From Nitrosomonas halophila (GTDB taxonomy: Bacteria > Pseudomonadota > Gammaproteobacteria > Burkholderiales > Nitrosomonadaceae): a stretch of DNA of 33,468 nt. The notes beneath the pieces are model-generated. The model saw only the letters and a program-made list of their open reading frames with translations. It searched no databases and had not been told where the DNA came from. Below, piece after piece: positions 1 through 5,959 of this stretch. The translations under genes and the position numbers were made by a program. Within the stretch, counting starts at the first letter, position 1; each line of letters starts with the position of its first letter. Location of the stretch: the NCBI RefSeq assembly GCF_900107165.1, contig NZ_FNOY01000029.1:1-33468 (forward strand), written 5' to 3'.

Positions 1-146
1 TCTTCTCAGAGATTGGGCGGGGTGCTCCACTATCACCGGCCATGGTCTTACAAAAGGCGCTTTCGGTTACCCACAAATTCTGCCGAGGAGCCAAATTTTG
101 CAGGGTCGTAGGCTGGGGTGAGCTTGTGAATCTCAATGCGAATGCA

Positions 147-258
147 AACCACGAATGGACACGAATGCACACGAATGCACACGAATTTTTATTGATAAGG
201 CTGACTTTATTTGATGTATGGCATGCAGCGGGGTAAATGATTGCTGTTTGACCTGACG
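147..258 (+). repeat. R1 element, left part only
   Basis: The left arm has four CACGAAT units spaced exactly 10 bp apart, one more than in the other copies. The conserved interior follows (TTTTTATTGATAAGGCTGAC, then a GGCATGCAGCGGGGTAAATGA block). The copy breaks off around 258, where an AAAAGGGGACG hairpin begins, so the right inverted repeat is missing. A GTAGGCTGGGGTGAGC lead-in (108-146) precedes it, as in several other copies. No coding function is visible. Confidence 0.8.
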
Positions 259-261
259 GAC

Positions 262-296
262 AAAAGGGGACGCTACCCTTTTACTCGTCCCCTTTT
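262..296. repeat. AAAAGGGGACG hairpin repeat, copy 1
   Basis: An 11-bp perfect inverted repeat (AAAAGGGGACG / CGTCCCCTTTT) surrounds a 13-nt loop. The same sequence recurs at 1282-1316, and its left half recurs near 2999-3023. From memory, similar motifs occur near IS200/REP-type transposase genes, but no transposase is present here. Confidence 0.75.
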
Positions 297-300
297 ACCT

Positions 301-456
301 TTCGATGCGGCGCTCGCCCAGAAGATGTCCGACCGGGCGGTGCGGGTGATTCAGGCGACGGAAGCCGGTGAGCTGCTGCCACGCGGCACAGCCTCCGCCA
401 GCCACTTCGAGTGTAAGTTCTGCTCCTACGTGCAATGCTGCTGGGGAGGTGTGTGA
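301..456 (+). pseudogene. C-terminal fragment of a PD-(D/E)XK-type nuclease (tentative)
   Basis: The frame directly after the hairpin repeat reads FDAALAQKMSDRAVRVIQAT, continues to a cysteine cluster (FECKFCSYVQCCW), and stops at 454-456. A C-terminal CxxC...CC cluster of this form is typical of Cas4/YqaJ-like PD-(D/E)XK nucleases, where the cysteines hold an iron-sulfur cluster. The catalytic part is absent and replaced by repeat sequence, so this is a remnant. The stop overlaps an ATG (TGATG) that opens a second short frame with a GGGAGG ribosome site, so the nuclease once preceded a coupled gene, perhaps in a phage-like operon. The family assignment rests on about 50 residues. Confidence 0.4.
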
Positions 457-464
457 TGAGCACA
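443..464 (+). repeat. Left 22-bp direct repeat flanking the BrnT/XRE module
   Basis: This segment reads GGGAGGTGTGTG followed by ATGAGCACA. It nearly matches 1105-1126, with one internal mismatch plus the first base. It includes a ribosome site and start codon, and with its partner it brackets the whole TA module. Confidence 0.7.
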
Positions 465-475
465 CCTATCCAGTT

Positions 476-811
476 TCATTGCAGCGCAGCGAGCGCGGCC
501 TCCGGGGCTTTGTCCAGCACCTTGAGCAGGGCTTTCGCCGCGCCCGTTGGGCTGCGCTTGCCCTGTTCCCAGTTGCGGATGGTTTCCAACGGCACATCGA
601 TCCGTTCAGAGAACTCCGCTTGGCTCAACCCTAGGCGCTTGCGAACTCGACGTGCGAATTTGGCTGCGTCCTGCATGGCCTCTGCCTCGTCGGCAGCGGC
701 TTGCTTGGCGATGTCTGCCTCCGTCGTGGCATCCACGCGAGCAGGGTCGATGCGTCCTGTGGCCAACGAGGCCGGGACGGCGGGATCAATCGTCATGCGT
801 ACTGTCTTCAT
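476..811 (-). CDS. XRE-family antitoxin paired with BrnT
   Basis: This 111-residue protein begins MKTVRMTIDPAVP. Its C-terminal half is a clear helix-turn-helix of the XRE/Cro type (KRLGLSQAEFSERIDVPLET, then IRNWEQGKRSPTG). Such proteins bind the operator of their own operon and neutralise the cognate toxin. The start at 811 was preferred over an upstream in-frame ATG because GAGAGG lies at proper distance before it. The gene overlaps the end of the upstream brnT by 26 nt, so the two are co-transcribed in the toxin-first order usual for BrnT. The typical BrnA antitoxin has a different fold, so this is a BrnT with an XRE partner. The N-terminal ~50 residues are acidic and alanine-rich with no recognised domain. 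Confidence 0.8.
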   Translation of the reverse strand: MKTVRMTIDPAVPASLATGRIDPARVDATTEADIAKQAAADEAEAMQDAAKFARRVRKRLGLSQAEFSERIDVPLETIRNWEQGKRSPTGAAKALLKVLDKAPEAALAALQ

Positions 812-1085
812 AGTGCTTGACCTCTCGTTGGTTGGCTTTTCGTGCCGAAATGATGCGGATGACGTCATGCCTGGGCGTGTAGACCACCACAAACAGGCGC
901 TCTTCGATCTTGCCTATCAGTCGGTAGCGATCTTCGCCATAGCTGTGACGGGTATCCGCCTGGACCATACGGTCCGGGTCAAAGAAGGCTCTGGCGGCAT
1001 AAGCGAAATCGAACCCGCGCTCGGCAAAGCACGCGTCGCTCTTGGCTTCATCCCATTCGAAATTCATGGTGCCATTGTAGTTCAT
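786..1085 (-). CDS. brnT: BrnT-family toxin (DUF497)
   Basis: This 99-residue protein has the BrnT hallmarks. These are an N-terminal FEWDEAKSDACFAERGFDF, a central strand pair (YGEDRYRLIGKIEERLFVVV), and the C-terminal VIRIISARKANQREVKHYE, where arginine and glutamate residues of the RNase active site lie. BrnT toxins have a RelE-like fold and cleave RNA to arrest growth. The start at 1085 (MNYNGTMNFEW) has GTAGG upstream; an alternative ATG at 1067 starts right at the conserved FEWDE. The 3' end overlaps the XRE antitoxin gene. The module sits between two near-identical 22-bp direct repeats inside a broken operon, suggesting it arrived as a cassette. The family call is secure; the start is less so. 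Confidence 0.85.
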   Translation of the reverse strand: MNYNGTMNFEWDEAKSDACFAERGFDFAYAARAFFDPDRMVQADTRHSYGEDRYRLIGKIEERLFVVVYTPRHDVIRIISARKANQREVKHYEDSTHDD

Positions 1086-1104
1086 TGGCCTACTTTCTTC
1101 AAGT

Positions 1105-1126
1105 TGGGAGGTGTGCGATGAGCACA
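1105..1126 (+). repeat. Right 22-bp direct repeat flanking the BrnT/XRE module
   Basis: This is a near copy of 443-464 that includes GGGAGG and ATGAGCACA. It lies just upstream of the brnT start on the opposite strand, so it may also contain brnT promoter sequence. Confidence 0.7.
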
Positions 1127-1280
1127 GCTTCCAAGCGCGCCAGCGCACGCAAGACCTGCCGCACCGAGTGGGTGGAACGCTGGTCACCAGCCAAACCCAT
1201 GGTCGGGCTGCAGGCCATCGAGAAGGTGTTGAACCGTCACACTTTCCTCGTGTGCCCGGAGTCCTGCAAAAGGGTGCATG
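1118..1280 (+). pseudogene. Unrecognised gene, 5' fragment
   Basis: An ATG with a well-placed GGGAGG ribosome site opens a frame beginning MSTASKRASARKTCRTEW and continuing to ...NRHTFLVCPESCKRV. The frame then runs into the second AAAAGGGGACG hairpin repeat at 1282 and loses any gene-like character. I do not recognise the family. It is basic and contains two cysteines. Its start context matches the one that follows the nuclease fragment at 456, so before the TA module came in it may have been the gene directly after the nuclease. It could also be a chance frame. Confidence 0.35.
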
Positions 1281-1281
1281 C

Positions 1282-1316
1282 AAAAGGGGACGCTACCCTT
1301 TTACTCGTCCCCTTTT
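1282..1316. repeat. AAAAGGGGACG hairpin repeat, copy 2
   Basis: The 11-bp arms and 13-nt loop are identical to those at 262-296. The downstream sequence (CTTTTACCTAGTTCATCGAC, on to about 1405) is repeated almost exactly at 3017-3108, after the half copy of the hairpin. Confidence 0.75.
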
Positions 1317-1480
1317 ACTTCTTTTACCTAGTTCATCGACTGCCTCACCAACCTGATGAAACAGTTCGGCAGCGCAGTGGGCGCACCTGACCGAGTTGTG
1401 CGCGGCACGGCAGGTGAAGTACCTGCGCGGTGTGGGGGCGGTGAGGCGGGTGTTTGAGGGCAGGGCGGCTTGAACGGTGG
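1317..1480 (+). other. Decayed coding remnant, duplicated at 3017-3108
   Basis: Frames here read FIDCLTNLMKQFGSAVGA and, after a frame change, LTELCAARQVKYLRGVGAV ending RRVFEGRAA. This looks like one former gene with a frameshift. The first part recurs at 3031-3108. No family is recognised. Nothing else is seen up to the end of the Abi_2 gene at 1547. Confidence 0.35.
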
Positions 1481-1546
1481 TTTAGCCTTACCTGCACGTG
1501 GGTGACCCGGATGCGCTGGTTGTTGAAGTGGTGGGGTGAGAGGTGG

Positions 1547-2453
1547 TCATCGCTGCCAGACTGCTCGTTGCTGCCATCCGTCGGGGAAGCCCAATCGATC
1601 AAGTCGCACTCTCGGGTGTCGCGCAAGAAGGTCAGCCAGTCGCTCGCCCCATCGGCTGCCAGGCGCAACTACGCGAAGCAGGGCCGCGATCATGATGGCC
1701 TGGGCATAAAAGCGCGTCGTGTCCTGAAGGTCATCCGCCAAGTGCCGGGCGGCAACCGGCTTGATGGTGTAGACACGATTCCACAGCCGCTGATGGTGTG
1801 CGGCCAGATTGCGCACATAGGACAGTGCATGCAGCCACGAGCCAAACACGGCCCCGTCGAGGCCGAAGGCCTTGGCGATGGGTTTCTGGTTCTGGCGCGT
1901 CAAGTTTTTGAACGCATGGGAAACGGTGCCAAACGATAACGTTTCGAGGACCATCCACGAGGGCGGCAGCTCTGGCTCGCCGTATTTGTCGTAGTAGTGC
2001 TTGATGAAAATCTGGCGCATGGCGGCACGCGCGCTGTCGTGGCCAATGTCATCCTTCACGCGGCTGATGAACTGGGTATGCCTGAAACTGGGCACAAAAT
2101 GCGCCGCCGCCATGAACCAGTGTGGCCCATGCAATTCGCTCATCGTTTGCGAGAGCAGCGCCCGAACAGCGACCTCGATGCGTTCGACCGCATCCATCAC
2201 GGCCAGACGCAGCTTGCGGTCAAAAACGTAGAGATCGAGCATATCATCGAAGGTGGTGCCATCGAGGAAGCGGTGCAATCCATTCGCGTTGTAGGTCACC
2301 TGGAGCGGCAGCGCGTAGCCAGCCAGCCGGTAGTAACCCACGAAACGCAGGTAGTGCCGGGCAACCTCGTCGTCGGCGACCACCAGCCCACCCACGTTGC
2401 TTGAGCAGCGCGATCTGGGCGTCGACATCGATGGCAGGTTTGGTGAATTTCAT
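1547..2453 (-). pseudogene. Abi_2 (AbiD/AbiF-like) abortive-infection protein, frameshifted
   Basis: The protein starts MKFTKPAIDVDAQIALLKQR, the standard N-terminus of the Abi_2 family. It continues in another frame with VVADDEVARHYLRFVGYYRL, DLYVFDRKLRLAVMDAVERI, SFGTVSHAFKNL and the RNxxAHH motif (VRNLAAHHQRLWNR), ending GFPDGWQQRAVWQR. RNLxxHH is the HEPN-like RNase signature expected for these phage-exclusion proteins. The frames are separated by a tandem duplication of CCCA (2387-2394; TGGG TGGG on the coding strand). Removing one unit restores KQRGLVVADDEVARHY and gives an intact protein of about 300 residues. The gene is therefore disrupted only by a 4-bp slip, either recently dead or switchable. 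No Shine-Dalgarno site precedes the ATG; a terminator-like hairpin does. Confidence 0.85.
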
Positions 2454-2460
2454 GGGCAAT

Positions 2461-2510
2461 AAAAAACCCGCCGGGGTGCGCTTGCATGCAGAGGCGTGGC
2501 GGGTGTTGTT
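2461..2510 (-). ncRNA. Possible small RNA or attenuator ahead of the Abi_2 gene
   Basis: On the minus strand a good promoter (TTGACG, 16 bp, TATACT; 2517-2544) should start transcription near 2510. The next ~50 nt hold a hairpin with ACCCGCC / GGCGGGT arms (2498-2504 and 2466-2472) followed by six T residues, a rho-independent terminator. Only 7 nt then separate this from the abi start codon. Most transcripts would therefore be a ~45-50-nt RNA, with read-through into abi. I recall reports of structured RNAs upstream of AbiF-type genes but cannot check whether this one matches. A simple leader attenuator is the alternative. Confidence 0.5.
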
Positions 2511-2516
2511 AAGGCA

Positions 2517-2544
2517 AGTATACGGGAATTGAGTGCTTCGTCAA
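2517..2544 (-). promoter_or_regulatory. Sigma70-type promoter upstream of the Abi_2 leader
   Basis: The -35 box TTGACG (2539-2544) and -10 box TATACT (2517-2522) are 16 bp apart, each matching consensus at five of six positions. The expected start is about 2510, just before the terminator hairpin. Confidence 0.55.
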
Positions 2545-2610
2545 GTTCAAAGTGGCAATAGGGTCAGGTCTTTTTCTGATGTACATCAGGTCGGTGAAAA
2601 AAGTGGTGGG

Positions 2611-2853
2611 TTAGAAAAAGGCCTTGAGAATCAAAGTAACAATTCCGCCCAGTGCCAGTCCTATCATCCATTTGATCACGAGCAATTCCCGCTCAATCCG
2701 ATTGACATCCACCTTGGTGGCTAACTGCGATTCCATTGCTTCAGACAAAGCAAGCGCAAGCGCCTCAGCTTCAGCCTTTGCCTGTGCTTCTGGTACCCCG
2801 GCGGCTTTGAGCCGCTCCACAAATTTCAGTGTGTCAAAAGTGACGGTTGCCAT
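2611..2853 (-). CDS. DUF1640-like small coiled-coil membrane protein
   Basis: This 80-residue protein starts MATVTFDTLKFVERLKAAGV, an N-terminus typical of DUF1640-type proteins. A predicted coiled coil rich in A, E, K and L follows (about residues 20-55), then one C-terminal membrane segment (IKWMIGLALGGIVTLILKAF). The biochemical role of these proteins in bacteria is not established. I chose the ATG at 2853 from the conserved MATxTFDTLKF start, although no clear ribosome site precedes it. The gene lies in a ~440-bp unit that also includes the lead-in and left arm of R1; the unit is duplicated immediately downstream, where the gene copy is broken. This copy is open throughout. Confidence 0.7.
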   Translation of the reverse strand: MATVTFDTLKFVERLKAAGVPEAQAKAEAEALALALSEAMESQLATKVDVNRIERELLVIKWMIGLALGGIVTLILKAFF

Positions 2854-2886
2854 ATGAATGCTGTGGATTAATGATTGATAGAGCAA

Positions 2887-3165
2887 TATAACACAAGGGC
2901 TGTGGTTGGGGCGGGTTTGAGAACCTCAATACGAATGCAAACCACGAATGGACACCAATCCACACGAATTTTTATTGATAAGGCTAACTTTATTTCGTGC
3001 AAAAGGGGACGCTACCCTTTTACCTCTTTTACCTAGTTCATCGACTGCGTCACCAACCTGATGAAACAGTTCGGCAGCGCAGTGGGCGCACTTGACCGAG
3101 TTGTGCGCGCAGTATAGGGATCAGATCTTGTGTGAATGTATATCAGGTCAGTGAAAAGGTGCTGG
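2887..3165. other. Repeat-filled gap: R1 left arm, half hairpin repeat, decayed remnant
   Basis: An R1 lead-in and left arm at about 2909-2997 (CACGAATGGACACCAATCCA...) breaks off and joins the half hairpin repeat (2999-3023). The FIDCVTNLMKQFGSAVGA remnant follows (3031-3108). Then comes a GGATCAGATCTTG motif that begins the second copy of the DUF1640 unit. No intact gene is seen. Confidence 0.6.
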
Positions 3166-3401
3166 TTAGAAAAAAGCCTTGAGAATCAAAGTAACAATTC
3201 CGCCCAGTGCCAGTCCTATCATCCATTTGATCACGAGCAATTCCCGCTTAATCCGATTGACATCCATCTTGGTGGCTAACTGCGATTCCATTGCTTCAGA
3301 CAAAGCAAGTGCAAGCGCTCAGCTTCAGCCTTTGCTTCTGGTACCCCGGCGGCTTTGAGCCGCTCCACAAATTTCAGTGTGTCAAAAGTGACGGTTGCCA
3401 T
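3166..3401 (-). pseudogene. Decayed duplicate of the DUF1640-like gene
   Basis: This is nearly identical to the gene at 2611-2853, including the start region and the C-terminal membrane segment. It carries a 1-bp deletion in the alanine/glutamate-rich coiled coil (GCGCCTCAG became GCGCTCAG) and a nearby 6-bp loss in GCCTGTGCTTC. The 1-bp loss shifts the frame, so the membrane segment is no longer read in phase with the start. With the shared flanks this shows a tandem duplication of about 440 bp whose second copy is decaying. Confidence 0.75.
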
Positions 3402-3487
3402 ATGAATGCTGTGGATTAATGATTGATAGAGCAATATGACACAAGGGCTGTGGTTGGGGCGGGTTTGAGAACCTCAATACGAATGCA

Positions 3488-3651
3488 AACCACGAATGGA
3501 CACCAATCCACACGAATTTTTATTGATAAGGCTGACTTTATTTGATGTATGGCATGCAGCGGGGTAAATGATTGCTGTTTGACCTGGCGGCAGATGTAAT
3601 ACAACCACGGTGGTTTTTAATATTCGTGTGGATTGGTGTTCATTCGTGGTT
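3488..3651. repeat. R1 palindromic element, complete
   Basis: The left arm AACCACGAATGGACACC and right arm GGTGTTCATTCGTGGTT are near-perfect inverted repeats of about 30 bp around a conserved ~105-bp centre. The centre includes an internal AACCACGGTGGTT palindrome near its right end. Confidence 0.85.
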
Positions 3652-3749
3652 CCTAGAAAGAGAAGGGGTCAGATCTTGCCTAAATGTATGGCTGATCAGC
3701 TAAAAGGATGGTAGGTTGGGGTGAACTTGTGAATCTCAATGCGAATGCA

Positions 3750-3914
3750 AACCACGAATGGACACGAATGCACACGAATTTTTATTGATAAGGCTAACTT
3801 TATTTGATGTATGGCATGCAGCGGGGTAAATGATTGCTGTTTGACCTGACGGCAGATGTAATACAACCATAGTGGTTTTTAAGTATTCGTGTGGATTGGT
3901 GTTCATTCGTGGTT
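3750..3914. repeat. R1 palindromic element, complete
   Basis: This copy has the same arms and centre as 3488-3651, with three CACGAAT units at 10-bp spacing on the left. The right flank (GGTTCCAAGAGGTTGCAAGC) resembles the flank of the copy ending at 5090, so the element moved or was duplicated with some flanking DNA. Confidence 0.85.
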
Positions 3915-4075
3915 CCAAGAGGTTGCAAGCACAGAAGAGGCGACAGATCTTGCATTAACTTATTCTTGGTCAATGGAATTAATTCAAGCCGGTTTGAGCA
4001 TTGATATCGGGCATTTCGCGCGTCTCTTGACGTAGTAAGGACTATTTCTTACCATGTCATTTCACTCTGATTTAT

Positions 4076-4081
4076 AGGAGG
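4076..4081 (+). promoter_or_regulatory. Ribosome binding site of prlF
   Basis: AGGAGG lies 5 nt before the prlF ATG and fixes that start. Confidence 0.7.
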
Positions 4082-4086
4082 TTCGT

Positions 4087-4407
4087 ATGCCTGTTATTCG
4101 CGAAGTCGCTACCATCACGTCCAAGGGACAGATCACATTGCCCAAGTCCATCCGTCAGGCCTTGGGTGTGGACGTGGGGGGCAAGGTCGCATTTGATTTC
4201 ACGGGCGACTGCGTGATCGTGACGCGTGTGCCTGACGCATCTCACGAAGATCCGGCTATCGGCAGTTTCCTGGCTCTCTTGGAAAAAGACATTCAGTCCG
4301 GCCGTCACGTCACAACCCTGCCCGATGACTTGGCGCGCTCGATGCTCGCTGCGCTCGGCAGGCGAGTGGATCTGAACGAAGATATCGAGGGCAGCGTAGC
4401 GCTGTGA
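4087..4407 (+). CDS. prlF: PrlF antitoxin (SpoVT/AbrB fold)
   Basis: This 106-residue protein has a swapped-hairpin AbrB-type DNA-binding domain at residues 8-45 (TITSKGQITLPKSIRQALGV, then GGKVAFDF). An acidic C-terminal tail that would contact the toxin follows. PrlF (SohA) binds YhaV, blocks its RNase activity and represses the shared operon. A strong AGGAGG precedes the ATG. The stop overlaps the GTG start of yhaV by 4 nt, giving translational coupling in the usual antitoxin-first order. R1 elements lie on both sides of the module. Length and motif order match the family, so the module looks intact. Confidence 0.9.
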   Translation: MPVIREVATITSKGQITLPKSIRQALGVDVGGKVAFDFTGDCVIVTRVPDASHEDPAIGSFLALLEKDIQSGRHVTTLPDDLARSMLAALGRRVDLNEDIEGSVAL

Positions 4408-4859
4408 TTCAGCGGCACGGGTGGACTCTGCTGTTCCACGATTGCTTGGCCGAGCAGCTTCAAAGACTGAATGCCGCTGCTTCTCGCGCGAAAGCGCAAG
4501 ATCCAGAGGGTTTCGAATCCAACGCCAGTGTCAAGCTGTTTGCCGCGTTGGCGGAATTAATCTTCGAGTCGGTTCCAAGCGATCCGAACCGGGGTGAGTA
4601 CCGGCAAGGCAACACCATGGGTCCAGCGTTTCGGCATTGGCGCCGGGCCAAGGTTGGGCGGCGCTTTCGGCTGTTCTTTCGCTTTGATTCCAAGGCCAAG
4701 CTCATCATTTTCGCCTGGGTGAATGACGAGAACACCTTGCGTTCTTCAGGTGCCAAAACCGATCCTTATGCGATCTTTCAGAAAATGCTCAAGTCGGGCC
4801 ATCCACCTGATGACTGGGATGCATTGCTGACTGCCAGCAAGTCCGGCTGGAAACGCTAA
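4404..4859 (+). CDS. yhaV: YhaV toxin (RelE-superfamily ribonuclease)
   Basis: This 151-residue protein has the YhaV pattern. The N-terminal helix reads HGWTLLFHDCLAEQLQRL, the middle segment is NRGEYRQGNTMGPAFRHWRR with the RxKVGRRFRLFFRF strand, and then come IIFAWVNDENTLRSSGAKTD and the C-terminal GHPPDDWDALL. YhaV cleaves mRNA and rRNA when not bound by PrlF. The GTG start overlaps the prlF stop (GTGA), which decides the start. Length equals that of known YhaV proteins, and no key segment is missing. An R1 element begins about 60 nt downstream. Confidence 0.9.
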   Translation: MIQRHGWTLLFHDCLAEQLQRLNAAASRAKAQDPEGFESNASVKLFAALAELIFESVPSDPNRGEYRQGNTMGPAFRHWRRAKVGRRFRLFFRFDSKAKLIIFAWVNDENTLRSSGAKTDPYAIFQKMLKSGHPPDDWDALLTASKSGWKR

Positions 4860-4918
4860 ATCGTAAAAAATCGACCAAGGAACAGAGGGGCCGGATCTTG
4901 TGTCAGGCTTGCAGCCCT

Positions 4919-5090
4919 AACCACGAATGGACACGAATGCACACTAATTTTTATTGATAAGGCTGGCTTTATTTGATGTATGGCATGTAGCTGGGTAAAT
5001 GATTGCTGTTTGACCTGGTAGCAGATGCGATACAACCTACAACCACGGTGGTTTTTAAATATTCGTGTGGATTCGTGTCTATTCGTGGTT
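4919..5090. repeat. R1 palindromic element, complete, beside a truncated toxin
   Basis: The arms AACCACGAATGGACACGAAT and ATTCGTGTCTATTCGTGGTT are inverted repeats around a typical R1 centre with a small duplication near the right end (ACAACCTACAACCACGG). The right end is 12 bp before the surviving toxin frame at 5103, so insertion or recombination here probably removed the toxin's front. Confidence 0.85.
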
Positions 5091-5102
5091 CCAATAAGTT
5101 GC

Positions 5103-5219
5103 AAGGATGAAGAGGTCCAGTTCAAGAAGATGGCCAAGCTGGTTCTTGCGCTCACCGATGAGCAATTGCAACGGCTCATCGACAACGGTCAGTTTGAGGA
5201 GGTAATCAAAGATGCCTAA
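5103..5219 (+). pseudogene. C-terminal remnant of a RelE/HigB-type toxin
   Basis: A 38-residue frame (KDEEVQFKKMAKLVLALTDE, then QLQRLIDNGQFEEVIKDA) matches the C-terminal helix of RelE-family toxins encoded ahead of XRE antitoxins. It ends in a stop overlapping the start of the downstream XRE gene by 8 nt, the normal toxin-antitoxin overlap. Everything upstream is R1 repeat, so the toxin lost its catalytic core and cannot be active. The assignment rests on the LTDEQLxxLIDxG pattern and the context. Confidence 0.6.
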
Positions 5220-5529
5220 GAAATACAGCAGCGATGCCTTTGCCGCCATCCATGAAACAATGGAGACCCTGTGCGTGATTGGTGTTGTTGATAAGCAGAC
5301 GATGCGCGAATTCGATGAAGCGTGTCTGACGCCGGTGCATGTGCTGGCACCGGAGGAGATCAAAGCAATCCGGCTGCGTGAGCACATCTCGCAGCCGGTG
5401 TTTGCACGTTATCTCAACGTTTCCAAGAACCTGGTCTCGGACTGGGAGCGCGGGGTCAAGAAGCCTGGCGGCCCCGCTTTGCGTTTGCTCACGATCATTC
5501 AGAAGAAAGGTCTGATGGCGATTGCGTGA
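5212..5529 (+). CDS. XRE-family antitoxin, orphaned (HigA/NadS-like)
   Basis: This 105-residue protein starts MPKKYSSDAFAAIHETMETL. An XRE helix-turn-helix spans residues 55-92 (IRLREHISQPVFARYLNVSK, then NLVSDWERGVKKPGGPALRL). Proteins of this layout are antitoxins of RelE/HigB-type toxins and bind their own promoter. GGAGG (5199-5203) precedes the ATG. The gene is complete, but the toxin in front of it is only a tail, so it is an orphan antitoxin that could still act as a repressor or protect against related toxins. The promoter that once lay before the toxin is lost, so expression would have to come from the adjacent R1 repeat or beyond. Confidence 0.8.
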   Translation: MPKKYSSDAFAAIHETMETLCVIGVVDKQTMREFDEACLTPVHVLAPEEIKAIRLREHISQPVFARYLNVSKNLVSDWERGVKKPGGPALRLLTIIQKKGLMAIA

Positions 5530-5955
5530 TGCTGCAAACCCTGCCGGGGGCACTACTAACCACGAATGGACACGAATGCACACTAATTTTTATTGATAAG
5601 GCTGGCTTTATTTGATGTATGGCATAAAGCAGAGTAAATGATCGATATCTGAGCTGGCAGCAGATGCAATACAACCACAGTGGTTTTTAAAATTCGTGTG
5701 GATTCGTGTTTCTAATCAACCATTAATAGCATGGAGAAGGAAAACTGTGGGGGCACAGTTGTGCCTGCTGCTGTTTTCCAAAGGTTGGGCTACTAGGAGG
5801 CTGTCCGAGAATAGACAGATCTACTGCGGACGAACCTGCCAGGCTGGATTTTCCGATCCTTTTCGTTGAATAGAACCACTATTCGCCTCAAATGATCGAA
5901 AAATCCCGCTCAGCCAGCTTCGCCCTCGCTACGATCGCTATTCTCGGACAGCCTC
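5530..5955. other. Gap with a partial R1 element and a MITE-like element
   Basis: R1 (5558-5712, right arm truncated) and the MITE (5793-5959) fill most of this gap. Between them is a 7-bp stem, GGAAAAC / GTTTTCC (about 5738-5780), with a long G/C-rich loop. No gene is seen. Confidence 0.6.
5558..5712. repeat. R1 palindromic element, right arm shortened
   Basis: The left arm is typical. The interior variant ATCGATATCTGAGCTGGCAG is shared with the copy at 6789-6952. The right arm has only two CACGAAT units before diverging at about 5712. Confidence 0.8.
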
Positions 5956-5959
5956 CTAG
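5793..5959. mobile_element. MITE-like element, copy 1 (167 bp)
   Basis: The terminal inverted repeats CTAGGAGGCTGTCCGAGAAT and ATTCTCGGACAGCCTCCTAG are perfect (22 bp with the next two bases). The interior is also self-complementary (GATTTTCCGATC ... GATCGAAAAATCC, and GAATAG ... CTATTC in the centre), so the element can fold end to end. A TA lies at each edge, as expected for a TA target duplication. There is no coding capacity. The right end supplies the stop codon of higA. Other copies are at 26736-26902 and 33182-33344. Confidence 0.85.

Larger units (their letters stand above)
3402..4075. other. Gene-free stretch holding two R1 elements
   Basis: Two complete R1 elements (3488-3651 and 3750-3914) fill most of this stretch. 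GTCAGATCTTGC-type motifs lie near 3667 and 3943, and GTAGGTTGGGGTGAAC is at 3711. The last 160 bp before the prlF ribosome site hold no gene and presumably contain the prlF promoter. Short open frames here are only readings of the repeats. Confidence 0.6.

Noticed and set aside
147..190. CRISPR array (10-bp-spaced CACGAAT units)
   Set aside because: The units are 7-bp heptamers at 10-bp pitch with no 25-40-bp spacers, and mirror-image units stand at the other end of complete elements; no cas genes are present.
435..1121. Long plus-strand open frame (228 codons) across the BrnT/XRE module
   Set aside because: It is the antisense shadow of two well-recognised TA genes and shows no family motif of its own, although its first codons coincide with a real-looking start at 456.
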